Program-made: the position numbers and the translations under genes
Part shown: in pieces, positions 18,002-26,425 of the stretch
How the letters are laid out: the number at the start of each line of letters is the position of its first letter
How positions within the stretch are numbered: position 1 is the first letter of the stretch
The notes under the pieces: model-generated
What the model was told of the DNA's origin: nothing
The model's input: the letters and a program-made list of their open reading frames with translations, nothing else
Database searches by the model: none
NCBI GenBank assembly: GCA_965197795.1
Contig: OZ240228.1
Span: 2,480,001-2,544,000, forward strand
Length of the DNA: 64,000 bases
DNA from: WHTK01 sp965197795
Lineage (GTDB): Bacteria; Chloroflexota; Dehalococcoidia; DSTF01; WHTK01
Reading direction: 5' to 3'

Positions 18002-19113
18002 TACCTGCTGCCCCGCATCAGGTAGAGCAGCGCCATGCGCACCGCGACGCCGTTCTGCACCTGCTCCTCAATCAGCGACGCCGTGCTGTGCGCCAGCGCC
18101 GCCGAGATCTCGACACCCTCGTTCATCGGCCCCGGGTGCAGCACCGGCGCGCCCGGCTTCGCCTTCGCCATGCGCGCCTCGTTGACCTGATAGAGGCGCG
18201 AGTACTCCCTCAGGCTCGGCAACAGCCCGCCGGTCATGCGCTCGTGCTGCAGCCGCAGCGTCATCACCGCGTCGGCGTCGCTGACTGCCTTGTCGAGGTC
18301 GGGCTCCAGCGTCACTGCCGGGAGCGCCGCTCTCCCTGAGCCCGCTTGTCCTGAGCTTTGCCGAAGGGTCGAAGGGTCCTCGCGCGGCTTGCCCAGCCCC
18401 GCCGGCAGCAGCGTCGGCGGCGCGCAGACCACAATCTCGGCGCCCAGCTTGCTCAGGCCCCAGATGTCGCTGCGCGCCACCCGGCTATGCGCCACGTCGC
18501 CCACGATGACGATGCGTTTGCCGCGAAGGCTCCCTCCTGAGCCTGCCTGTCCTGAGCTTTGCCGAAGGGTCGAAGCATCGCCGATGCGCGTGCGCAATGT
18601 GTAGAGGTCGAGCAGGCCCTGCGTCGGGTGAGCATGCCAGCCGTCGCCCGCGTTGATGACCTTCGCGTCGCAGTGCTCCGCCGCCAGATACGGCGCTCCC
18701 GACATCGAATGGCGCATCACCAGCACCTGTGCCCCGATCGCCTGCAGCGTGCGCACCGTGTCGATTAACGACTCGCCTTTCTCGACGCTCGACCCGGAGG
18801 ACGTCAGGTTGATCACGTCGGCGCCCAGCACCTTGCCGGCCAGCTCGAACGAAGCTCGCGTCCGCGTCGAGGCCTCGTAGAACAGCGTCACGATCGTCGT
18901 GCCGCGCAGCGCGGGCGCCCGTGGCACGTCGCGCGCCAGGATCTCCTTCATCGCGGCCGTCGTCTCCATGACGGTCTCGATCTCGTCCGCGCTGAAGTCG
19001 TCCAGGTCCAGCACGTGGCGGCGACGCCAGGTGCGTTCCTCGCCCGGCTTGAGCGGTACGTCGGCAACTGATCGCGGTGCGGCGCGCCTTTCGGAGGTGC
19101 GTGACGAGGCCAT
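18001..19113 (-). CDS. pyrB: Aspartate carbamoyltransferase, catalytic subunit
   Basis: Joins carbamoyl phosphate to aspartate, the committed pyrimidine step. Key motifs are FYEASTRTRASFE near residue 78, the mobile-loop region SVEKGESLIDT near 109, HPTQGLLDLYT near 162 and HPGPMNEGVE near 322. The 370-residue length exceeds the usual 305-320 because the same double repeat was accommodated twice, each read as STLRQSSGQAGSG: at 18531-18577 and at 18332-18378. Both lie in surface regions before and after the strand IVIVGDVAHSRVARS. Follows pyrR by two bases. Confidence 0.96.
   Translation of the reverse strand: MASSRTSERRAAPRSVADVPLKPGEERTWRRRHVLDLDDFSADEIETVMETTAAMKEILARDVPRAPALRGTTIVTLFYEASTRTRASFELAGKVLGADVINLTSSGSSVEKGESLIDTVRTLQAIGAQVLVMRHSMSGAPYLAAEHCDAKVINAGDGWHAHPTQGLLDLYTLRTRIGDASTLRQSSGQAGSGGSLRGKRIVIVGDVAHSRVARSDIWGLSKLGAEIVVCAPPTLLPAGLGKPREDPSTLRQSSGQAGSGRAALPAVTLEPDLDKAVSDADAVMTLRLQHERMTGGLLPSLREYSRLYQVNEARMAKAKPGAPVLHPGPMNEGVEISAALAHSTASLIEEQVQNGVAVRMALLYLMRGSR
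18332..18378. repeat. Palindromic repeat (double unit) inside pyrB, copy 1
   Basis: Contains CCTGAGCCCGCTTGTCCTGAGC then TTTGCCGAAGGGTCGAAGG; it matches the copy at 18531-18577 over most of its length, including the translated peptide STLRQSSGQAGSG. Confidence 0.88.
18531..18577. repeat. Palindromic repeat (double unit) inside pyrB, copy 2
   Basis: Same orientation and same reading frame as the copy 200 bases away. Matching frame and identical encoded peptide show that both insertions were kept under selection for an open frame, or that one arose from the other by duplication. Confidence 0.88.
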
Positions 19114-19115
19114 GG

Positions 19116-19679
19116 CTACTCCTCCTGCCTGCCGTCAGGCAGATCCTGCGGCATGATCGCGACCTCGTCGCTGCCGTCGGTTTCTTCCAGGCGCACGCGA
19201 ACGTCGTCGCCGCGCGCCGTCGGTACGTTTTTGCCCACGTAATCGGGCCGGATCGGCACCTCGCGGTGTCCGCGGTCGATCAGCACCGCGAGCTGAATGC
19301 GCTGCGGCCGGCCGATATCGATCACCGCGTCGAGGGCGGCGCGCACCGAACGCCCCGTGAACAGCACGTCGTCCACCAGCACGAGGCGGCGGTCGCTGAC
19401 GTCTTGCGGCAGCTCCCCCGGCGCCAGCTGCACCGAGGCGCCGCGGGTCGAAAGGTCGTCGCGGTAGAGGCCGATGTCGAGCGCGCCGACCGGGATCGCT
19501 TCGCCCTCGATCTGCTCGATGGCCGCCGCGAGCCGGTGCGCCAACGGTACGCCCCGGGTGTGCATGCCCAGCAGCACGAGGTCGCGCGTGCCCTTGTGCG
19601 CTTCCACGATTTCGTGCGCGATCCGCACGATGGCGCGCCGCACGTCTTCCGAGGTCATCAGCACGCGCTCAGACACCAA
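19116..19679 (-). CDS. pyrR: PyrR bifunctional regulator / uracil phosphoribosyltransferase
   Basis: Binds leader RNA of pyr operons when UMP is high and causes early termination; many members also make UMP from uracil. The 187-residue protein has the family start VLMTSEDVRRAIVRIAHEI, LVLLGMHTRGVPLAHRL near 39 and the PRPP-binding loop LVLVDDVLFTGRSV near 99. The start is TTG at 19679 or GTG at 19676. It is the first gene of the operon, preceded by a matching PyrR-binding hairpin at 19767-19784. Confidence 0.95.
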   Translation of the reverse strand: MVSERVLMTSEDVRRAIVRIAHEIVEAHKGTRDLVLLGMHTRGVPLAHRLAAAIEQIEGEAIPVGALDIGLYRDDLSTRGASVQLAPGELPQDVSDRRLVLVDDVLFTGRSVRAALDAVIDIGRPQRIQLAVLIDRGHREVPIRPDYVGKNVPTARGDDVRVRLEETDGSDEVAIMPQDLPDGRQEE

Positions 19680-19766
19680 GACACCGCCGATCCGGAGAAT
19701 CGGGAACTGAGTCCGGTACGTGCCGGCTACGAAGGTACGGAGGGGTATTCATCGCCGTCTCCCTTT

Positions 19767-19784
19767 CCGGCCTCTCGGGACCGG
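19767..19784 (-). promoter_or_regulatory. PyrR-binding RNA element in the pyr leader
   Basis: The minus-strand leader reads CCGGTCCCGAGAGGCCGG: a CCGG/CCGG stem enclosing UCCCGAGAGGC, which fits the PyrR-binding consensus UCCNGNGAGGY. It lies about 25 bases after the likely transcription start and 90 bases before pyrR, the position expected for PyrR-controlled attenuation. I do not see a classic T-tailed terminator after it, so control could act on termination or on translation. Confidence 0.78.
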
Positions 19785-19807
19785 TCTTAAAGGTCAGGTC
19801 GCTCGCT

Positions 19808-19813
19808 AGTATA
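19808..19813 (-). promoter_or_regulatory. -10 box of the pyr operon promoter
   Basis: TATACT on the minus strand, 24 bases before the PyrR-binding element. The -35 region is weak (TTTCTC at about 18 bases). It lies between the divergent pyrR and the membrane gene at 19848. Confidence 0.55.
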
Positions 19814-19847
19814 GCAGCGCACACCGCATCCGAGAAAGAGGTCTCAC

Positions 19848-20090
19848 ATGTTCCAGGCTGTCCAGATCGTCGGCGCCTTTGCCATCCTGGCGGCGTTCGG
19901 CCTCACCCAGTTCCGCCTCAGGCGAAACGATAGCTATGAGTATCTCTTGCTGAACCTCGTGGGCGGCGCCCTCCTGCTCGTCAGCGCCATCGTCGAGGAG
20001 CAATGGGGTTTCATCATCCTCGAAGCCGCCTGGATCGCCATCGCGGCCTGGGGCCTGAGCGGCAGGGTGAGAGGCGTCGTGGCGGTCTAG
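19848..20090 (+). CDS. CBU_0592-type small membrane protein
   Basis: An 80-residue protein made of three hydrophobic segments (about 5-20, 33-48 and 54-70) with the pattern QIVGAFAILAAFGLTQF, YLLLNLVGGALLLVSAI and WGFIILEAAWIAIAAWGL. This layout matches the CBU_0592 family of small membrane proteins of unknown role. A Shine-Dalgarno-like GAAAGAGG lies before the ATG. It is transcribed away from the pyr operon and stands alone. Confidence 0.75.
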   Translation: MFQAVQIVGAFAILAAFGLTQFRLRRNDSYEYLLLNLVGGALLLVSAIVEEQWGFIILEAAWIAIAAWGLSGRVRGVVAV

Positions 20091-20093
20091 GCG

Positions 20094-20652
20094 CTAACTG
20101 GAGGCGGACCACTCTTCAGCCAGCAGGCCGTAGACCAGCGTGTCGGCCTATCGGCCTTGTAGCATCACGTTCTGCTTCAGCAACCCTCGCGTCTCATGCC
20201 GATGCGCTCCATCAGCCGCCACGAAGGCTCGTTGTCCGCGATGCAGAACGTACACATGCGATGCAGGCCTCGCTGGCTGAACCCGAAGTCGACCAGCGCC
20301 CGGACCGCCTCGGTCGCGTAGCCGTGGCCCCAGTACGCCGGATCGAACTCGTAGCCGATGTCGGCTTCGGCGGGCGCGCCGTCCCCGTGAGGGACCTGGT
20401 CGCGCTGTCGCAGGCCGCAATCGCCAATCAGCGCCCCGGATTGTTTCAGCACGATGGCAAGCTGAAATGCGTCCGCGGCTCGGCTCGCTGCCAGGCTACG
20501 AACAGCTCGATGTGCTCGCGCGCCGCCGCCGCGATATCGTCCGGCCTATCGTAGTAGCGCTAGTAGCGCTCGTCGCTTCGGCACGACGCCAAGCCTTCCG
20601 CATCTTCGGCAACGAAGTCGCGCAGGACCAGCCGCTCCGTCTCGATCCGCAT
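20094..20652 (-). pseudogene. Decayed GNAT acetyltransferase
   Basis: A RimJ/RimL-type acetyltransferase with four separate lesions. From ATG 20652 it reads MRIETERLVLRDFVAEDAEGL, then an amber codon replaces a tyrosine in ERY*RYYDRP. The frame changes at about 20465 (into FQLAIVLKQSGALIGDCGLR), keeps the acetyl-CoA loop WGHGYATEAVRALVDFGF, changes again at about 20183, and meets a second amber codon in LQGR*ADTLVYGLLAEEW. Multiple independent defects make an assembly error unlikely. It lies between the membrane protein gene and glyA. Confidence 0.88.
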
Positions 20653-20737
20653 GACGTCAGCTTACGCACCGAGGCGTTGGCCTCTTCCCCGGCAACGCGC
20701 TAGAGTTCGACTAGCCCAACCAGCGGAGGAGATGGCA

Positions 20738-22030
20738 ATGCCAGTCAACGTCGCCGATATCCGTTCCATCGTCGAAGCGCAGGAGCAGTGGCGCGGACGC
20801 GAGACCGTCAACCTGATCGCCAGCGAGAACGCCCAGAGCCCGGCCGTGCGCTCGATCCAGGACTCCGACTTCGCGGGACGCTACGCCGAAGGGCACCCGA
20901 ATCACGACGGCCAGATCCTGCGCTACTACCAGGGCACTCGCTACATCGACCAGATCGAGACCATGGCGCGAGGGGAGCTGCTGGCGCTGGCCAAGGCAAG
21001 GCAGGCCGACGTGCGCCCGATCTCCGGCAACGCGGCCAACACCGCGATCGCCCTCGGCTACCTGCGTGGCGGCGACCCGATCATCGTCAACGGGACGCCG
21101 GCCGGCGGGCACATCAGCCACGCCGCGATCGGCGTGTTTGGCCGCCGTATCCAGAACCGCGGCGCCTCGCTCAACCTCGAAAACGAGAAGCACATCCCTC
21201 TGAACTTCTTCCCGCCTACCGAGGATGGCTACCACCTCGACGTCCAGAAGAGCATCGACCTGATCGAGCAGGTGTCGCCTCGACTTGTCGTGCTGGGTAA
21301 GAGCCTCTTCCTGTTCCCGGAGCCGTTGCCGGAGCTCGCGGCCGTCTGCAAGCAGAAGCGCATCCCGATCCTGTTCGACGGCGCCCACGTCTTCGGTCTC
21401 ATCCTCGGCGGGCAGTTCCAGGATCCCTGGCGCGAAGGCGCTACCTGGGTCACGGCCAGCACCCACAAGACCTTCCCCGGACCACAGCGCGGCGTCATCG
21501 TCTCAGACCTCGATGAGGAGGACGAGGCCCGCTACTGGCCCTCCGCAGACCGGGGCGTCTTCCCCGGCTCCTCCAGCAACCACCACCTGCACACGCTGCC
21601 CGCCCTGCTCATCGCCATCCGCGAGATGCAAGAGCACGCCGCGGCGTACGCCGGGCAGATCGTCGCCAACGCCCAGGCGCTGGGCCACGCCCTCGACGCC
21701 GCAGGCGTCCCGGTCGAGGCGCGCGACTTCGGCTACACCAAGAGCCACCAGATCGCCGTCAACGTCGCCGATCACGGTGGCGGCGTCGAAGTGGCGCTGC
21801 GGCTCGAAGCCTCCGACATCATCGTCAACTACAACATGCTGCCCAACGACACCGACCCGCGTAACCCGTCGGGCCTGCGCATCGGCGTCCAGGAGATGAC
21901 CCGCTACGGCATGCGCGAGCCCGAGATGCAGCGCCTCGCCGAGCTGATGGCGGCCTGCATCAAGGGCACCCCGGTGCAATCGGAGGTCAACGCTCTGCGC
22001 GCCGACTTCGCCGAGCTGCAGTTCACCTAA
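20738..22030 (+). CDS. glyA: Serine hydroxymethyltransferase family protein
   Basis: A PLP enzyme that interconverts serine and glycine with tetrahydrofolate. The 430-residue protein has NLIASENAQSPAVRS near residue 25, FDGAHVFG with the cofactor-contacting Asp at 214, and STHKTFPGPQRG with the Schiff-base lysine at 244. The motif details (ASTHKTFPGP in place of TTTHKTLRGP) place it in a diverged branch, so a related amino acid as substrate is possible. ATG 20738 lies eight bases after GGAGGA; ATG 20732 is too close. The last codons belong to a 177-bp tandem duplication. Confidence 0.85.
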   Translation: MPVNVADIRSIVEAQEQWRGRETVNLIASENAQSPAVRSIQDSDFAGRYAEGHPNHDGQILRYYQGTRYIDQIETMARGELLALAKARQADVRPISGNAANTAIALGYLRGGDPIIVNGTPAGGHISHAAIGVFGRRIQNRGASLNLENEKHIPLNFFPPTEDGYHLDVQKSIDLIEQVSPRLVVLGKSLFLFPEPLPELAAVCKQKRIPILFDGAHVFGLILGGQFQDPWREGATWVTASTHKTFPGPQRGVIVSDLDEEDEARYWPSADRGVFPGSSSNHHLHTLPALLIAIREMQEHAAAYAGQIVANAQALGHALDAAGVPVEARDFGYTKSHQIAVNVADHGGGVEVALRLEASDIIVNYNMLPNDTDPRNPSGLRIGVQEMTRYGMREPEMQRLAELMAACIKGTPVQSEVNALRADFAELQFT

Positions 22031-22285
22031 CCAACCCGCGCATTTCGATGCATCCCAAACCTCAAGCCCCCCCGAAGGTCGGAGAGGGGCCAGGGGAGAG
22101 GCCGGCGACGCCTCGCCGAGCTGATGGCGGCCTGCATCAAGGGCACCCCGGTGCAGTCGGAGGTCAACGCCCTACGCGCCGACTTCGCCGAGCTGCAGTT
22201 CACCTAACCAACCCGCGCATTTCGATGCATCCCAAACCTCAAGTCCCCTCTCCGAAGGTCGGAGAGGGGCCAGGGGAGAGGCCGG
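21932..22285 (+). repeat. 177-bp tandem duplication of the glyA 3' end
   Basis: The final 33 codons of glyA with its stop and about 78 bases of 3' sequence (21932-22108) are repeated directly at 22109-22285, with only a few substitutions and a short length difference. A third copy begins (CGCCTCGC) and stops. The second copy of the coding end has no start and is not expressed as a gene. About 240 bases here are otherwise without genes. Confidence 0.92.
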
Positions 22286-22304
22286 CAACGCCTCGCAGGC
22301 AACA

Positions 22305-22333
22305 AAAGGGGCGTCCGAATTGGACGCCCCTTT
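22305..22333. terminator. Bidirectional terminator between glyA and the reductase
   Basis: AAAGGGGCGTCC and GGACGCCCCTTT form a perfect 12-bp stem with a 5-base loop. A-rich and T-rich flanks suit termination in both directions, as expected between convergent genes. Confidence 0.9.
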
Positions 22334-22351
22334 GATTACGCTTCGTCGCTC

Positions 22352-24160
22352 TTACCGGATCAGCGGTACCTCGCCGGCGGCGCACTCGCCTTCGCCGCGG
22401 ACCACCTCGAACAGGTCGGTGTGACCCCAGTCCATGTAGGACTCCGGCTCGTCAGCCAACGACCCGACCCACTTGAACTCCTCCAGCGACGCCTCGAAGT
22501 GCTTCGGGCTAACACGGTCGACGAAGTCGACGAACGACTCCGTGTCGCTGCTGCGCTCCGACGTATAGACCGCGAAGATTTTGTCGATCGCCAGGTGCGC
22601 CTTCTTGGCCGAGACGCGAGTCACACGCGTCGCGTAATGCTTCAGATTCTGGTAGCCGACGCCGCCAACGAACACGTCGTAGCACGGCACCTCCAGCTTG
22701 CCGACCTTATATGAAGAGCCCTGCAGGCCGATGCCCGCCATGTTGTGATGGCCGCAGCCGTTGGGGCAGCCGCTGATCTTGACGCTGACCTTCAAGACCT
22801 CGGGGTCCTGATAGTCGAACTTGATCATCTCCTCGCGCATCGAGTAGCCGGCCTGGTTCGAGGACGTGATCGCCAGCTTGCAGCTGTCTGCCCCGGGGCA
22901 CGCCACGACGTCGGCCAGCAGTCCCGCTTCCGCCTCGCCAAAGCCGATCTCGGTCAGCTCGCGGTGCAGCATCGGCAGCGACTCCTCGCGCACCCAACGC
23001 AGCACCAGGTTCTGCTGCGGATTCGTCCGGCCATGGCCGCCGCAGTACTTGCGCATGACACGCGCCAGGTCGCGGAACTGCTGCGTACTGATGTTGCCAA
23101 TCGGGATCGTCAGGTCGGCAGAATAGAAGCCGTCTTGCTTCTGCTTGCGGACGTTGGTCCAGCGCCAGCGCTGGTAGTTAGCGGCGGGCGCCTGCCCGTC
23201 GTCCGCCACCGGCGGGCTCGGCTCTTCCGGCGCCATCGCGGTCAGCGCAGTCATGTCCAACGGCTCCTTGGCCCAGTCCTTGGCCAGCTCTGCTTTCACC
23301 ATTTCGATGAAGGCTTCGGCGCCGATCTTGTGCAGCAGGAATTTGATTCGCGCCTTGTTGAGGTTCTTGCGCAGCAGGCCCGGCAGGTCGCCCTCGCGGT
23401 CGAAGACGCGGATGATCGCCTCGGCGACGCGGATGTACTCGCCGTCTTCACACTTGGCGAACTCCCAGATCACGTCGGCGACGCGCGGCATCGTCGCGGT
23501 GCCGCCGCCGGCGCGCATCTCGAAGCCGAGCACTCCATCCTTGATCTTGGCCACGAAGCCGAGGTCGTGGAAGTTCGAGCCGGCGCAGTCGTCGGAGCAG
23601 TTCGAGAACGACGTCTTGAACTTGCGCGGCAGGCGCTGGCAGATCGGGTTGCGCAGCATGTGCCGGCCGTACGCCGTCAGCCACGTCGTCGTGTCGAACA
23701 CCTCGTTCTCGGAGATGCCGGCGTAGGGGCAGCCCGTGATGTTGCGCACGGTGTGGGCGCACGCTTCACGCGTCGTCAGGCCGCTGCGGGCCAGTATGCG
23801 CATCACCTCCGCCGCGTCATCCAGGTTGATGAAGTGGAACTGGAAGTTCTCGCGCGTCGTGATGTGGCCGCGGTGCAGCCCGGAGAACTTCTCCGACACC
23901 TCCGCCAGCGCATCCATCTGATCGGCGGTGATGCCACCGTAAGGCAGCTTGATCCGCATCATCTGGTTGTCTTCCTGGCGCTGGCCGTAGGTGCCTCGCG
24001 ACAGGCGGTAGAGCTGGAATTGGGTGGGCTCTTCGTCGCCGATGCGGAACTTTTTCGCCCGCCCCTCGAACTCGTCGATCTCGTCGAAGTCGACCTTCAG
24101 GACGTAGCCGGGCTTCAGCTCTGGAATGCCATCGTGAAGCTTGCCGTTCGCGCCAACCAT
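22352..24160 (-). CDS. Ferredoxin-dependent sulfite/nitrite reductase
   Basis: A 602-residue sirohaem enzyme that makes a six-electron reduction of sulfite to sulfide or nitrite to ammonia. It has two half-repeats with ferredoxin-like domains, GLHRGHITTRENFQFHF near residue 103, and the cluster/sirohaem ligands CPGADSC (C-x5-C) followed by SGCPNGC (C-x3-C) near 440-490. Which substrate is used cannot be read from the sequence. ATG 24160 has GGGAGA at good distance; a TTG 21 bases upstream lacks one. The 5' region has the inverted repeat CAAAGT-CT-ACTTTG that might bind a regulator. Single gene. Confidence 0.93.
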   Translation of the reverse strand: MVGANGKLHDGIPELKPGYVLKVDFDEIDEFEGRAKKFRIGDEEPTQFQLYRLSRGTYGQRQEDNQMMRIKLPYGGITADQMDALAEVSEKFSGLHRGHITTRENFQFHFINLDDAAEVMRILARSGLTTREACAHTVRNITGCPYAGISENEVFDTTTWLTAYGRHMLRNPICQRLPRKFKTSFSNCSDDCAGSNFHDLGFVAKIKDGVLGFEMRAGGGTATMPRVADVIWEFAKCEDGEYIRVAEAIIRVFDREGDLPGLLRKNLNKARIKFLLHKIGAEAFIEMVKAELAKDWAKEPLDMTALTAMAPEEPSPPVADDGQAPAANYQRWRWTNVRKQKQDGFYSADLTIPIGNISTQQFRDLARVMRKYCGGHGRTNPQQNLVLRWVREESLPMLHRELTEIGFGEAEAGLLADVVACPGADSCKLAITSSNQAGYSMREEMIKFDYQDPEVLKVSVKISGCPNGCGHHNMAGIGLQGSSYKVGKLEVPCYDVFVGGVGYQNLKHYATRVTRVSAKKAHLAIDKIFAVYTSERSSDTESFVDFVDRVSPKHFEASLEEFKWVGSLADEPESYMDWGHTDLFEVVRGEGECAAGEVPLIR

Positions 24161-24364
24161 ATCGAGTCTCCCGAGATTCAAAGTAGACTTTGTTGACTTG
24201 AGAAGTAAACAATGTCGTGCTTAGATTCTACACCGCTTAGGCACGTAGGGTACCTCAGGCCCTTGAAGGCGTCAAAAACCCAGCCGCTGGAGCGCCATCC
24301 AGCGGAGCCGCGACCGGCCGGTGGAGGTGCTGTTCCTACCCAAGCTTCAGCATAGGATTCGTTC

Positions 24365-25389
24365 ATGGCCAACCCGGAGACGCAGGATAAGGAGCCGTTT
24401 CAGCTCCGCTCCCTGGCCTTCAGTGTCTACCTCCCCACGATCCTCTTTTCGATAGGCCAGGGAGCCGCCATCCCGGCGATCCCCCTCTTCGCCCGCGAGC
24501 TCGGCGCTTCCGTCGCGCTCGCCGCCTTCATCGTCGCCCTGCGTGGCATCGCCAGATCATCGGCGACGTGCCGGCCGGACTTGCCGTCTCGAAGTGGGGC
24601 GACAAGGGCGCGATGGTCGCCGGCACCACGCTGATCGGCTTCGTCACCATCGGCACGTCGCTCAGCCCGACGCCATTGACACTCGAGGCTCTGGTGCTCG
24701 TCATGGGCATCGGCTGGGCCTTCTGGCAGATCGCCCGCCTTGCCTACGTCGCCGCGGCCGCGCCGCTGGAGCAGGGCATTCGCGGCCGCCTCGGCGAGAC
24801 CATCTCGACCCACCAGGGCATCTACCTGCGCGCCGGATCACCCCATCGTCTCCCTCGGCGTCCTGAGACAGGCGCGTCAGGTCTTCCTGCCGCTTTGGGG
24901 TGAGCAGATCGGCTTGATCACCAGCGCCTCCTTCTTCGTCGACGCGACGATCTTCTACCCGATAAGCCTGATCATGGACACGCGGGGCCGCAAGTGGGTC
25001 GCGGTACCCTGTCTCCTCACGATGGCGGTTGGACTCGCCATCCTGCCACTCACGGATAGCTTCACTGCCTTCCTCCTGGTCGGCATGCTCCTGGGACTCG
25101 GCAACGGATTCGGCTCCGGCATCAACATGACGCTCGGCGCCGACTTCTCACCCGACGCTGGGAGGGGGAGTTCCTCGGGGTCTGGCGCCTAATCAGCGAC
25201 ATCGGACAGGGCGGCGGGCCGATCGTGATCAGCGCCGTGACCGGGCTCGTGACGCTTGGCGCGGCCTCGGTGGTCACGGGTGGTATCGGAGTGTTTGGCG
25301 CGGCGCTGATGATCTTCCTCATGCCGGAGCCCTTGAAACAGCGCCGGCCGGCCGGCCCACGAGGCATCGGGACCGATACGCCACCCTGA
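24365..25389 (+). pseudogene. MFS transporter broken by frameshifts
   Basis: A 12-helix-type drug or metabolite exporter read in successive frames: FSVYLPTILFSIGQGAAIPAIPLFAREL from ATG 24365, a shift near 24550 into GLAVSKWGDKGAMVAGTTLIGF, another near 24835 into LPLWGEQIGLITSASFFVDATIFYP, and another near 25165 into EFLGVWRLISDIGQGGGPIVISAVTGL, ending at the TGA of 25387-25389. Conserved MFS features such as DTRGRKW between helices are intact, so decay is recent. Three separate shifts make it non-functional unless the sequence itself is faulty. Confidence 0.85.
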
Positions 25390-25426
25390 GCCTCGCGCAC
25401 TCGCCCGGCAACGGGTGATGCGGCGC

Positions 25427-26425
25427 TTAGGGTAGCCGGTTGAACCAGACCAGGCCGAGGCCGCCCGCCAGCATCGAGAGCACCAGCGCGGCGCCGGCAA
25501 ACGCGAACGTGACCTCTGTGTCTTTGTTCTCGATGACTCGCTCTCGCGACAGGTCGTCATAGATCTCGTTCAGGTCCTTCTCGTCCTGTGCGTTGAAGTA
25601 GCGTCCGCCCGTCATGTCGGCCATCTGCTTCAGCGTCTCCTCGTCCAGCCGCGTGAAGACGTTACGTCCCTGGATTCGCAGCACGGTGCCTTCCGGCGTG
25701 CCGATGCCGACCGTGTAGATCTTGATCCCGTTACGGGCCGCCTCCTGCGCCAGCTCCAGCGGGTCCGAGCCCGTATTGCTCTGGCCGTCCGACACCAGGA
25801 CGATGCTGGCCGGCGGCGCGCTGAGCACCTCGCCCGGCGCCTGCGTTGGGGTCGGCTCGCTGGTTATGATCGGCTCCCCGTCCGCCTGTTCTTCGTAGAT
25901 CGCGTCCAGCGCCACGGCGAGCCCGGCGCCGATGTTGGTACCGCGCTGCGGCCGCAGCCGGCTGATCGACTCGAGCGCCTGCCGGCGGTCGTCAGAAGGC
26001 GGCGCCACCAGGGCTCCGAAATCGCTGAACGACGCGACGCCGATCTTCACACCCGACGGTTGGTTCTCAACGAAATCGCGCGCTGCGACTTTGGTCGCCT
26101 CCATGCGGTTCGGCTCTACGTCCTGCGCGAACATCGACCCCGACACGTCGATCGACAGCACCACCGTCCCGGTCGACGTGGGCGTTGGGATCGACGCGTG
26201 CGGCCGCGCCAGGGCGATGCTCAACGCCGCCAGCGCCAGCAGATACAACGCGGCCGGAATATGACGCTTGAGACCCGGACCAGACCCGACGGCCTGCTGC
26301 ACCAGCGAGACGCTGGCGTAACGCAGCGCGTATCGCTGCCGCCGTCGTTGCATCGAGACGTAGATCAGCGCCAGCGCCGGCACCACCAGCAGGAACCCGA
26401 GAGCCCACGGCCACTCGAAGGTCAC
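25427..26425 (-). CDS. VWA-domain membrane protein (BatA-like)
   Basis: A 332-residue protein with an N-terminal membrane segment pair (about 8-22 and 57-72), a von Willebrand A domain and a C-terminal membrane helix (about 305-327). The metal-binding MIDAS motif is complete: DVSGSM near residue 93, TN in QRGTNIGAG near 165, and SDGQSNTGSD near 212. Such proteins follow MoxR and DUF58 genes and are thought to work as scaffolds for MoxR-driven protein activation. A Thr/Pro-rich loop interrupts the VWA domain near 185. The stop overlaps nothing; its start overlaps the DUF58 stop by four bases. Confidence 0.9.
   Translation of the reverse strand: MTFEWPWALGFLLVVPALALIYVSMQRRRQRYALRYASVSLVQQAVGSGPGLKRHIPAALYLLALAALSIALARPHASIPTPTSTGTVVLSIDVSGSMFAQDVEPNRMEATKVAARDFVENQPSGVKIGVASFSDFGALVAPPSDDRRQALESISRLRPQRGTNIGAGLAVALDAIYEEQADGEPIITSEPTPTQAPGEVLSAPPASIVLVSDGQSNTGSDPLELAQEAARNGIKIYTVGIGTPEGTVLRIQGRNVFTRLDEETLKQMADMTGGRYFNAQDEKDLNEIYDDLSRERVIENKDTEVTFAFAGAALVLSMLAGGLGLVWFNRLP

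Noticed and set aside
19679..19752. Possible leader peptide of the pyr operon starting at ATG 19752 (about 27 codons).
   Set aside because: It has a weak Shine-Dalgarno and no run of meaningful codons, and PyrR systems do not need a leader peptide.
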